From Streptococcus mitis (lineage in GTDB: Bacteria; Bacillota; Bacilli; Lactobacillales; Streptococcaceae): a DNA stretch of 57,883 nt. Of this stretch, positions 41,697-49,594 are shown one piece after another (within the stretch, counting starts at the first letter, position 1; each line of letters begins with the position of its first letter). The translations under genes were made by a program, and so were the position numbers. The notes under the pieces are model-generated. The model saw only the letters and a program-made list of their open reading frames with translations. It had not been told where the DNA came from and made no database searches. Location of the stretch: contig JAGZLW010000008.1 of the NCBI GenBank assembly GCA_018364455.1, positions 1-57,883 of the forward strand, given 5' to 3'.

Positions 41697-41804
41697 TATA
41701 CTCTTCGAAAATCAAATTCAAACCGCGTCAGCTTCGCCTTGCCGTACTCAAGTACAGCCTGCGGCTAGCTTCCTAGTTTGCTCTTTGATTTTCATTGAGT
41801 ATTA
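41697..41804 (+). repeat. BOX element (A-C type)
   Basis: Begins TATACTCTTCGAAAATC, contains CGCGTCAGCTTCGCCTTGCC (box A) and ends CTAGCTTCCTAGTTTGCTC...CATTGAGTATTA (box C), with no box B. 108 bp between the DUF4299 gene and trhO. Confidence 0.9.
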
Positions 41805-41826
41805 ATTTTTGAGTAAAAAGCATAGA

Positions 41827-41850
41827 AAAACAGCCCCTAAGGACTGTTTG
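41827..41850 (-). terminator. trhO terminator
   Basis: Minus strand AAACAGTCCTTAGGGGCTGTTTTT: the arms AAACAG...CTGTTT close a short hairpin followed by T residues, right after the stop codon. Confidence 0.65.
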
Positions 41851-41853
41851 ATC

Positions 41854-42840
41854 TTATACAGTAGCTGCTTGATCCAAGCTTTCACCAATAGCGGCTAGGC
41901 GCTCGATTACTTCAGCTTGTGTCAATTCATTTTCTGAAACATAGCGGTTACGTGGGTGAACACGGCACTCGTGTGAGCATCCACGAAGGTACTTGTCTTC
42001 ATTTTCTTCTGATGTTAAGATACGACGATTACAGAATGGATTTCCACAGTTGACATAACGTTCACATGGTGTTCCATCAAACCAGTCTTTCCCTACGATG
42101 GTTGGGTTAACATGGTTTACATCGACTGCGATACGCTCGTCAAAGACGTACATTTTTCCATCCCAAAGCTCACCTTGGACTTCTGGGTCTTTACCGTAAG
42201 TTGCGATTCCTCCGTGCAATTGACCAACATCTTTGTAGCCTTCACGGACCATCCAGCCTGAGAATTTCTCACAGCGAACCCCACCTGTACAGTAAACCAC
42301 GACACGCTTGTCCATGAATTTTTCCTTGTTATCACGGACCCATTGTGGCAACTCACGGAAGTTGCGGATATCTGGGCGGATAGCCCCACGGAAATGTCCT
42401 AGGTCGTACTCATAATCGTTACGTGTGTCAAGAACAACTGTATCTTCGTCAAGAAGGGCTTCTTTGAACTCTTTTGGAGACAAGTAGGCACCTGTTGTTT
42501 CAAGTGGGTTGATGTCGTTATCAAAATCGTTGTCTTCCAAACCAAGGTGGACAATCTCTTTCTTGTATCGAACAAACATCTTCTTGAAAGCTTGTTCATT
42601 TTCTTCGTCAATCTTGAACCAGAGGTCTTCCATTCCTGGGAGACTGTGAACGTAGTCCATGTATTTTTGAGTTGTTTCGTAGTCACCTGAAACTGTTCCG
42701 TTAATTCCTTCGTCAGCGACTAGGATACGACCTTTAAGGCCGATTGATTTACAGAAAGCCAAGTGGTCTGCAGCAAATTGCTCTGCATTTTCAATTGGAG
42801 TATAAAGGTAGTAAAGTAAGACACGAATATCTTTTACCAT
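41854..42840 (-). CDS. trhO: tRNA uridine(34) hydroxylase TrhO (rhodanese-domain protein)
   Basis: 328 aa from the ATG at 42840, the usual length; the longer frame adds 15 residues that are not family-like. N-terminal ferredoxin-like domain (VLLYYLYTPIEN), rhodanese domain with active Cys in VVYCTGGVRCEK, and a C-terminal Cys-rich segment (CERYVNCGNPFCNRR). TrhO makes 5-hydroxyuridine at U34 of tRNAs without iron. Promoter TTGCAT-17-TATACT at 42897-42925. Confidence 0.9.
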   Translation of the reverse strand: MVKDIRVLLYYLYTPIENAEQFAADHLAFCKSIGLKGRILVADEGINGTVSGDYETTQKYMDYVHSLPGMEDLWFKIDEENEQAFKKMFVRYKKEIVHLGLEDNDFDNDINPLETTGAYLSPKEFKEALLDEDTVVLDTRNDYEYDLGHFRGAIRPDIRNFRELPQWVRDNKEKFMDKRVVVYCTGGVRCEKFSGWMVREGYKDVGQLHGGIATYGKDPEVQGELWDGKMYVFDERIAVDVNHVNPTIVGKDWFDGTPCERYVNCGNPFCNRRILTSEENEDKYLRGCSHECRVHPRNRYVSENELTQAEVIERLAAIGESLDQAATV

Positions 42841-42896
42841 AAGATTTGTTCTCTTTTCTATTCTTAAATTTTCAGAATTTTTCATCTAACTATACT

Positions 42897-42925
42897 AGTA
42901 TACCTGCTTGAGAAAGCGAATGCAA
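42897..42925 (-). promoter_or_regulatory. trhO promoter
   Basis: Minus strand TTGCAT (42920-42925), 17 nt, TATACT (42897-42902). Confidence 0.65.
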
Positions 42926-43016
42926 TTTATTTGACTGGAAATTGTAGAGGTGTCTTAATATTTCCTGAATGGTTAAATAGTGATAAGAAAACATAGATAT
43001 ATATGCCGTTGTTTCA

Positions 43017-43066
43017 AAAAATCACTGCCTTCCCCAGATAAGTCTGAGGAAAACAGTGATTACATT
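43017..43066 (-). terminator. Terminator of the N-glycan ABC transporter operon
   Basis: A long hairpin: outer arms AATCACTG and CAGTGATT, inner arms TTCC/GGAA and CAGA/TCTG; on the minus strand it is followed by TTTTTTG. Confidence 0.8.
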
Positions 43067-43104
43067 TTTAGGAATTAGGAATGAATACACAAAATCAATT
43101 ATTC

Positions 43105-44589
43105 TTATGATTTTTTATTTTTCAAGAATTCATCGTATTGTTTTTGCATTTCGTTCAATACTTTTTCGTAGGCACCTTCAGATTTCAATTTTTCCATCAA
43201 TTCTGGAATCGCTTTGTCTGGGTCTACAGTACCAGTGTTGATAGCTGTATCGAATTGTTGCATTGTGTTAGAGATAGCTGAGATTTCAGATTTCACATTG
43301 TCAGTGTTAAAGATGAATCCAAGCGCTGGAGATTCTTTAGCTTCAGCCAATTGTTTCTTAGAATCTTCGATTTGTTGATCTGTAACGTTTTCGTTGATGT
43401 ACAGGATCCAGTTGTTACCAGTGTTCCATCCACCCATGTGAGTGTTTCCTTTGTAGCCATCAAGGACGCGTACACGATTTTCTTTACCTGCAATTTTTTC
43501 CCAGTTCTTGCCTTCTGGACCGTAAACAAGACCGTTCAAGAGTTCTGGGTTAGTGTTCAAGAGGTTCAACACTTCCATTGATTTTTCTTTGTTCTTAGAG
43601 TTGTTTGAGATAACAAAGTTAGCAACTTGTGTTGTTTGGTTTTTCTTGATGAAGTTAGTAATTGGTTTGATTTGAATATCTTTGTTAGCAACACGTGAAA
43701 GCAAGCTGTTACCGTAGTCAGCTGGTCCTACTGTTTCTTCACGAACGAACCAAGTATCTTGTTGAAGGTCAAATGAAGTATCGCTTGTTGCTACATCTTT
43801 TGGAATGTATCCAGCTTCATAGAATTTGTGAAGAGTCTTCAAGTGTTCTTTAAAGCGAGGCACTTCGTAACGGTTTACAATCTTAGTAGTGTCGCCTTCA
43901 AGGTCGATAACGAATGGAAGTCCATTTGGAACTGGGTAGTCAAAGTTATCAGATGGGATGAAGTTCTTCGTAACCGCAAATGGCACTACATCTGGAGCTT
44001 TTTCTTTGATTTGTTTCAAGACTGGTTCAAGTGTTTCATATGAAGTGACACCTGAAATATCGATACCGTATTTAGCAAGAAGAGTTCCGTTGAAGGCGAA
44101 GTTTTGAGATGATGCAACGTTGGCTGCAACTGGAACTGCGTAAATTTTACCGTTAATGCTGTTACCTTTGATGTAAGCTGGGTCAAGTGCTTTGTAAAGG
44201 TCTTTACCTTCTTTCTTATACAAGTCAGTCAAGTCAGCATAGGCACCTTTTTGAGCATTTACAACATAGTTAGATGCAAAGGCGATATCGTAGTTTTCAC
44301 CAGATGATGTGATAACTGACATTTTCTTATCATAGTCACCCCATCCAAGATATTGGATATCCAATTTGGCACCAACTTTTTCTCCGATGATTTTGTTAGC
44401 ATTTTCTAGCAATTCATCCAAGTTATCTGGTTTGTCACCGATTTGGTACATTTTGATAACAGTTTTTTCACCTGAAGCTGAGTCAGCAGCTTTCTTGTTG
44501 TTACCTGAAAGGTTTCCACAAGCAGCGAGACCAGCAGCCAAAGCGACTACACTAGCAGATGCAAAAGCATATTTTTTCCAGTTTTTCAT
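43105..44589 (-). CDS. ngtS: Sugar ABC transporter substrate-binding lipoprotein (NgtS-like)
   Basis: 494 aa: lipoprotein signal with LAAC lipobox (Cys about residue 24), then a large family-1 extracellular solute-binding domain, longer than average as in oligosaccharide binders of the LplA type. It is the third gene after two permeases. The equivalent pneumococcal protein (SP_0092, NgtS) binds N-glycan fragments, from memory. Adjacent alpha-mannosidases and hexosaminidase strongly support this ligand. No ATPase gene is present, so a shared one such as MsmK is expected. Confidence 0.82.
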   Translation of the reverse strand: MKNWKKYAFASASVVALAAGLAACGNLSGNNKKAADSASGEKTVIKMYQIGDKPDNLDELLENANKIIGEKVGAKLDIQYLGWGDYDKKMSVITSSGENYDIAFASNYVVNAQKGAYADLTDLYKKEGKDLYKALDPAYIKGNSINGKIYAVPVAANVASSQNFAFNGTLLAKYGIDISGVTSYETLEPVLKQIKEKAPDVVPFAVTKNFIPSDNFDYPVPNGLPFVIDLEGDTTKIVNRYEVPRFKEHLKTLHKFYEAGYIPKDVATSDTSFDLQQDTWFVREETVGPADYGNSLLSRVANKDIQIKPITNFIKKNQTTQVANFVISNNSKNKEKSMEVLNLLNTNPELLNGLVYGPEGKNWEKIAGKENRVRVLDGYKGNTHMGGWNTGNNWILYINENVTDQQIEDSKKQLAEAKESPALGFIFNTDNVKSEISAISNTMQQFDTAINTGTVDPDKAIPELMEKLKSEGAYEKVLNEMQKQYDEFLKNKKS

Positions 44590-44691
44590 GACAAAAACTC
44601 CTTTTTTATTTTTAAACTTATAAACAATGTAATGATCTTAACTTCACGCAAGGGAAGTTTGGAAATTAGAAAGGGTATTTCTCGACAAGTA

Positions 44692-45615
44692 CTATTCTTT
44701 CACACCACCGATAGTCAAACCTTTTACAAAGTAGCGTTGGAAGAATGGATACAAAATCGCGATTGGAAGGGTTGCGACCACAACCATGGCCATACGACCT
44801 GTTTCTTTTGGAAGAGCAACTCCCAGTTGACCAGAAAGGCCGACTGCTTTGGCGATGTAATCCATATTTTGTTGGATTTGCATGAGCAAATATTGCAATG
44901 GATACAAGTTGTCACTCTTAATGTAAAGAAGGGCGTTGAACCAGTCATTCCAGAAACCAAGAGCTGTCAAGAGCGTGATGGTTGCGATACCTGGTAGTGA
45001 CAATGGTAAACAGATTTGGAAGAAGATCCGGGCTTCACTGGCACCATCGATACGAGCAGATTCTAGAATGGCTTCTGGAATGGTCTTCTTGAAGAAGGAA
45101 CGCATCAAGATGATGTTAAATGGTGAGAGAAGCATTGGAACAATCAAGGCCCAAACTGTATCACCGAGTTGAAGCAAACGAGTGACCACAATATAGCCTG
45201 GTACCAAACCAGCGTTGAACAACATACTAAGAAGGGCAAAGATTGTAAAGAATCTGCGGTACTTAAAGGTTGTCCGTGAAATGGCGTAGGCATAAGTTGT
45301 TGTGATAAAAACGTTTGTGATAGTTCCCACCACTGTTACAAAGACTGAGATGAAGAGGGCTTGTAGGATTTTATCCTTAAACTGTGCCAAAAATTCAAAA
45401 CCATCTAATCCAAATTGTGACGGGAAGAAGCTATATCCATTTTGAAGGATACTCTTTTCATCTGTCACCGAAATCACGATAACGAATACGAAGGGTAGGA
45501 TACAAGAGAGGGCAACCAAACCAGAAATGGTACTAAAGAAGATATCCGCTTTCTTACTGAAGGAGTGAATGCCGACATTATCAATTTTTTCTTTTTTAAT
45601 TTTCTTTTCTGCCAT
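44692..45615 (-). CDS. Sugar ABC transporter permease (YtcP/NgtP2-like)
   Basis: 307 aa from the ATG at 45615, which has AGAAAGGAGGAG before it; the longer frame overlaps the previous gene. Six membrane helices and the EAA loop (ESARIDGASEARIFFQICLPLSLPG) of CUT1 permeases. Thirteen bases after the other permease and about 100 before the binding-protein gene. Confidence 0.88.
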   Translation of the reverse strand: MAEKKIKKEKIDNVGIHSFSKKADIFFSTISGLVALSCILPFVFVIVISVTDEKSILQNGYSFFPSQFGLDGFEFLAQFKDKILQALFISVFVTVVGTITNVFITTTYAYAISRTTFKYRRFFTIFALLSMLFNAGLVPGYIVVTRLLQLGDTVWALIVPMLLSPFNIILMRSFFKKTIPEAILESARIDGASEARIFFQICLPLSLPGIATITLLTALGFWNDWFNALLYIKSDNLYPLQYLLMQIQQNMDYIAKAVGLSGQLGVALPKETGRMAMVVVATLPIAILYPFFQRYFVKGLTIGGVKE

Positions 45616-45628
45616 ATTCTCCTCCTTT

Positions 45629-46558
45629 CTAGAACAAGGCTGAGTTTGGATCAACTCGTCTTGCAAGTAAGTTTGATAGGATAACCAGAATCAAGCCAAC
45701 AACTGATTGGTAGAGACCTGCCGCTGATGCCATCCCGATATCTGCTGTCTGAGTCAAGCCATTATATACATATACGTCCAAGACATTGGTTACGTTATAA
45801 AGCTGACCAGCATTGTGGGGGATTTGGTAGAAGAGACCGAAGTCTGCACGGAAGATGTTTCCGACTGCAAGGATGGTCAATACAGTTACCAATGGTGTCA
45901 ACTGCGGAATGGTTACATTACGAATTCGTTGCCATTTGCTGGCCCCGTCCACTGTTGCTGCTTCGTAGTAGGTTGGATCAATTCCCATGATTGTCGCATA
46001 GTACATGACACTGCTATATCCAAAGCCTTTCCAAATACCTAGGAAAAGTATGAGATATGGCCAGATACCCAAGTCAGCATAGAAATTGATTTCTTTGAGA
46101 CCAAGAGTTTCCAATAAATGGTTGAACACCCCTTTATCAATGTTTAGGAAGGCATCTGTAAAGAAACTGATGATAACCCAAGACAAGAAGTAAGGGAACA
46201 ACATGGAAGTTTGGAAGATCTTAACCATTCTCTTAGAACGGAGCTCACTGAGGATAATGGCAATCCCTACTGATACAATCAAGCCAATAAAGATAAAGCC
46301 GAGATTGTAGAGGACAGTATTTCGTGTGATAATAAAGGCGTCTTTTGAACTAAACAAGAATCTGAAGTTATCGAGTCCGACCCATTTACTATTCATGATA
46401 CTATCTATGAATCCATTACTGGTCATGTGGTAGTCTTTAAAGGCAACCACGTTCCCAAATACTGGAATGTAGAAGAATAGAATCAACCAGAGTGCCCCTG
46501 GTAAAACCATCAAGAGAAAGATCCAGTTGTCTCTCAAGGTTTTTGAAAACTTATTCAT
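45629..46558 (-). CDS. Sugar ABC transporter permease (LplB/NgtP1-like)
   Basis: 309 aa, six membrane helices, EAA loop (YYEAATVDGASKWQRIRNVTIPQLTP). Start MNKFSKTLRDNWIFLLMVLPG is typical of LplB-type CUT1 permeases for complex oligosaccharides. First gene of the transporter operon, with promoter and cre site at 46613-46660. Confidence 0.88.
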   Translation of the reverse strand: MNKFSKTLRDNWIFLLMVLPGALWLILFFYIPVFGNVVAFKDYHMTSNGFIDSIMNSKWVGLDNFRFLFSSKDAFIITRNTVLYNLGFIFIGLIVSVGIAIILSELRSKRMVKIFQTSMLFPYFLSWVIISFFTDAFLNIDKGVFNHLLETLGLKEINFYADLGIWPYLILFLGIWKGFGYSSVMYYATIMGIDPTYYEAATVDGASKWQRIRNVTIPQLTPLVTVLTILAVGNIFRADFGLFYQIPHNAGQLYNVTNVLDVYVYNGLTQTADIGMASAAGLYQSVVGLILVILSNLLARRVDPNSALF

Positions 46559-46612
46559 AATTTCCTCCCTTTTTTATTTTGATATCCATCTAAAAATTCC
46601 TTTTTAGACTTT

Positions 46613-46660
46613 TGATAACGATTACATTATTAGTATACTCCTATTTGCAGGTTAGGTTAA
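46613..46660 (-). promoter_or_regulatory. Promoter with cre site for the N-glycan transporter
   Basis: Minus strand TTAACC (46655-46660), 17 nt, TATACT (46632-46637). TGTAATCGTTATCA (46626-46613), a full match to the cre pattern, overlaps the transcription start, so CcpA repression by glucose is expected. Confidence 0.75.
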
Positions 46661-46674
46661 ACTACTAATTATAG

Positions 46675-46713
46675 AAAAAACTCCACAAATTATTTTATGT
46701 GGAGTACTTTTTT
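46675..46713. terminator. Bidirectional-type terminator after the GH20 gene
   Basis: ACTCCACA (46680-46687) pairs with TGTGGAGT (46698-46705); T-runs follow on both strands. It ends the glycosidase operon on the minus strand before the transporter promoter. Confidence 0.8.
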
Positions 46714-46723
46714 AAGAAAGGGA

Positions 46724-46739
46724 TGTTTCACGGGAAACA
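46724..46739. other. Candidate parS (ParB/Spo0J binding) site
   Basis: TGTTTCACGGGAAACA differs from the firmicute parS consensus TGTTNCACGTGAAACA at one base of 16. It is intergenic, between the GH20 stop and a terminator. parS sites of pneumococcus cluster around oriC, and the gene order here fits an origin-proximal location. Confidence 0.55.
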
Positions 46740-46767
46740 CTCTGAACAAGGGACACTGTTCTTGTTT

Positions 46768-48648
46768 TTAAGTCGTGTAAATGGTTGAAGCTGTCGCAAT
46801 GGTATGCCACTGGTTGGCTGTTGTGGCTGCGAAGTCCTTGTCTGCGTAGAAGTCTGTAAATGGTAAGATTTCCACTTCTAGCTCGTCGATGCGGTCAATC
46901 TGACCGGCCAGATAAGCCTCGATACGGCTTTCTGCTCGCTTGATGCGTTGCAAGAGTCCGCCCATACGGATATCGACCGTATCCAAGCCAAAGACCTTGT
47001 TTTCTTTCAGCCATTGGTGGCTAAAGAGGGCATGGAAGTCTTCAATTTGGCTTCTAAGTTTTGGTAATTCTTGTCTTGCGATTTCTTGCAGACTTTCTTT
47101 ATCGTTTGTTTGGTAGGCCTGACGGATGCGTCTTCCCACATCGACTTTGCTACTTAAAATAGCATTCAACTGGGCCTGAGTTTCAAAGAGATAGGCATAG
47201 TTCCCAGCTTTTTCTTTAATGTCAGCAAGCGTCTCAGCAGCCTGAGCGAAGTGGGGCTTGTCTTGTTCAGGTGTCATGTGTCGGTCAAGGATCGGACAGA
47301 GAATATCCTGATAAAAGACATAGCGGTTAGGGTTGATGCCACTGAGATTGCCTGGTAGGTCTGGTAAAAGATTGGCAAGGTCAATCTGCATAAAATCTTC
47401 AACCGATAAACCTGTATTGGTCTGGAAGTGAGCAGACAAACGGTCTAGGTCATTGCGGTAGCTGAGTTCTGCCCAGATTTGCACGCTTGGTAAGACAGAG
47501 AATTGGGCTGTTTCTCCACCATTGTCCCCCCAACCCGTTACAATGACTTCTTTGATATCATTGGCACGACAGGCTTTATTGGCTTCAAGAGCGATAAGAC
47601 GGCTGAAATGGTTATTGGGTGTGAAACCAATCCACTTCCAAGCACCCCCTGCAAAGGCAAGGTCATGGCTAATCTTGTGGTGGTTGCAGAAGTTGCGATT
47701 GTATTTTTCCTCGCTGTCCTGATAATAGTCCCAGTAAACCAAGGTCACACGATCTTTGAGACGGTCTAGGTAGACACGAGTTTCTTCGGGAATTTCCACA
47801 TCACGGTCGTACTGCCCATCTGCTGACATAAGTTTAAAGAACATATCGCTCCACATCTGGCAGTGGAAACCATATTTGTCTGCAATATCCAGCACGCGCT
47901 CCAAGTGTTGGCACATGAGTAGACTACGATCCACAACACCGTTCAATATCAAGTAGCGTCCCAAACCAACCAAGTGGGCTTCGTCCATCCCGATATTGAC
48001 CTTGCGAGTTTGTAGTTTAGACAGAGTAGCAAACATCCCATCAATCAGGTTATAGACCTTTTCTTCGCCAATGAGAAGAATATCCTCCACATCACGGAGC
48101 TCCTGGACTTCTTTGACACCCCATTTGACGAAGGCTGACAAGTGAGCCAAGGTCTGGATACATGGCACAAAGGTCATATCAAACTGCTGGGCATAGGTTT
48201 CGATTTCCTGCAATTCCTCAGCTGAGTAGGCTCCACGGAAATAGCCAAAGTAAGGCTGCCCTTCAATCTGGTAGGTGTCTTCCATGTAAAGTTCAAAGCT
48301 TGAGTAGCCCATGAGAGCCAAGACCTCAATCATCTGCTTGGCAGCAGCCACATTCAGCACTGCATTTCGAGAACAGTCTGCCATATAGGCTAAATCTTCA
48401 TAAGCCGCCTGTTCCTCAATCTCTACCTTGTCACCTTCTGCTAGGGATGTTGCCAATAGGGACAAGACTCGATAAAGTTGGTGGGGTTTGCGATAGGTTA
48501 GTTGATAGTGGCCACCCTCACCCTTGATAGAGATAGAGGCTTGGTCAGACTGAGCGACAGATACTTCCACATCTGGTAAAGAAATGTGCTTTTGAAGCAA
48601 CTCTATAGCTTGCGCTTGTTTGTCACTAATTCCTGTAAATCTTACCAT
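46768..48648 (-). CDS. Family 20 beta-N-acetylhexosaminidase (GH20C-like)
   Basis: 626 aa without signal peptide, so cytoplasmic. The catalytic Asp-Glu pair lies in KVNIGMDEAHLVGLG (about residues 217-231). It removes terminal GlcNAc or GalNAc from imported glycan fragments. AGGAGG precedes the ATG, which overlaps the ROK gene by 7 bases. Last gene of the glycosidase operon. Confidence 0.88.
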   Translation of the reverse strand: MVRFTGISDKQAQAIELLQKHISLPDVEVSVAQSDQASISIKGEGGHYQLTYRKPHQLYRVLSLLATSLAEGDKVEIEEQAAYEDLAYMADCSRNAVLNVAAAKQMIEVLALMGYSSFELYMEDTYQIEGQPYFGYFRGAYSAEELQEIETYAQQFDMTFVPCIQTLAHLSAFVKWGVKEVQELRDVEDILLIGEEKVYNLIDGMFATLSKLQTRKVNIGMDEAHLVGLGRYLILNGVVDRSLLMCQHLERVLDIADKYGFHCQMWSDMFFKLMSADGQYDRDVEIPEETRVYLDRLKDRVTLVYWDYYQDSEEKYNRNFCNHHKISHDLAFAGGAWKWIGFTPNNHFSRLIALEANKACRANDIKEVIVTGWGDNGGETAQFSVLPSVQIWAELSYRNDLDRLSAHFQTNTGLSVEDFMQIDLANLLPDLPGNLSGINPNRYVFYQDILCPILDRHMTPEQDKPHFAQAAETLADIKEKAGNYAYLFETQAQLNAILSSKVDVGRRIRQAYQTNDKESLQEIARQELPKLRSQIEDFHALFSHQWLKENKVFGLDTVDIRMGGLLQRIKRAESRIEAYLAGQIDRIDELEVEILPFTDFYADKDFAATTANQWHTIATASTIYTT

Positions 48649-49523
48649 TGATTTTCCTCCTGTAGCCAGTTGACAAGGGCACCGTAGAGATTGGAATCTG
48701 CATGATAGGTGCAGGCTTGGATAACTGGTGCGACCGTGTATTCTTCGTAGGTATCGACAAAGTATTCAACAGCTTCCTTGACACCTTGGATGAAATCTGG
48801 ATTTTGACTGATAGAACCTCCCAGACTGATGACATCTGGATCGATGAGATACTGAATATTGAGCAAGCCTTGCGCCAGATTACGATTCATGCGCTCAATG
48901 GCTTCTTGACAAAGGGCATTTCCTGCTTCGGCCTCTTGGTAAATCTTGCGACCGTCCCAATCAGTCTGACCAGATTTTTCAATCACGTATCGCACCATAT
49001 TTCCAGTTGACGCTAGTTGCGACCAGTTGTTGAGCTTTTCAGCAGGGGCAAGGGTGGTCATGTAGCCAAATTCCCCACCCAGACCGTGGCGACCGCGATG
49101 AAGTCTACCATTGATAATCATGGCTCCGCCAATCCCTGTCCCAATCACGACACAGGCTGCATTTTCAAGTTCTGGATGAGCCAGTAATTCACTGAGTCCA
49201 ACGCAGTTGGCATCATTTTCCAGATGGACAGGAATCTGATAAGAGCTAAGCGCCTCATACCAAGAAAATCCGTGGATGTAGGGCACGGCACTGAAGCCAT
49301 CAATCACACCTGTCTCTTGATTGACCGCGCCTGGAACGCTCATAGCAATCCCACTATAATCCTGTTCTGACAAACGTTGATCTAGCCAAGCTAGTAAGTC
49401 CTCCAAGTTTTCAGGCGTTGGAATGCTTGTCTTATTCAGTATTTTCCCATCAGGAGTCAGACTGGCAAACTTAATCCCAGTCCCTCCGATATCAATCGTT
49501 GCAATGGTCATTGTTTTTACCAT
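48642..49523 (-). CDS. ROK-family sugar kinase
   Basis: 293 aa: ATP site IDIGGTGIKFASL, sugar site ENDANCVGLSE and ROK loop VIGTGIGGAMIINGRLHRGRH, followed by GEFGY. The zinc-binding Cys cluster of many ROK glucokinases is absent. It likely phosphorylates mannose, GlcNAc or glucose released by the neighbouring glycosidases. The ATG at 49523 (or at 49511) has no ribosome site; instead a hairpin with a T-run abuts it. Overlaps the GH20 gene by 7 bases. Confidence 0.88.
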   Translation of the reverse strand: MVKTMTIATIDIGGTGIKFASLTPDGKILNKTSIPTPENLEDLLAWLDQRLSEQDYSGIAMSVPGAVNQETGVIDGFSAVPYIHGFSWYEALSSYQIPVHLENDANCVGLSELLAHPELENAACVVIGTGIGGAMIINGRLHRGRHGLGGEFGYMTTLAPAEKLNNWSQLASTGNMVRYVIEKSGQTDWDGRKIYQEAEAGNALCQEAIERMNRNLAQGLLNIQYLIDPDVISLGGSISQNPDFIQGVKEAVEYFVDTYEEYTVAPVIQACTYHADSNLYGALVNWLQEENQW

Positions 49524-49565
49524 AAAAAGGGGCGAATCAGCAGTTAGTTCTTACCTTTTCGCCCC
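49524..49565 (-). terminator. Terminator-like hairpin abutting the ROK start codon
   Basis: Minus strand GGGGCGAA (49565-49558) pairs with TTCGCCCC (49536-49529) over a 21-nt loop, followed by TTTTT and then the ATG. It would end the GH38 transcript or attenuate it before the ROK-GH20 genes. Confidence 0.6.
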
Positions 49566-49594
49566 TCCTTTCTTTTTATGTTTACTTTTTGAAA

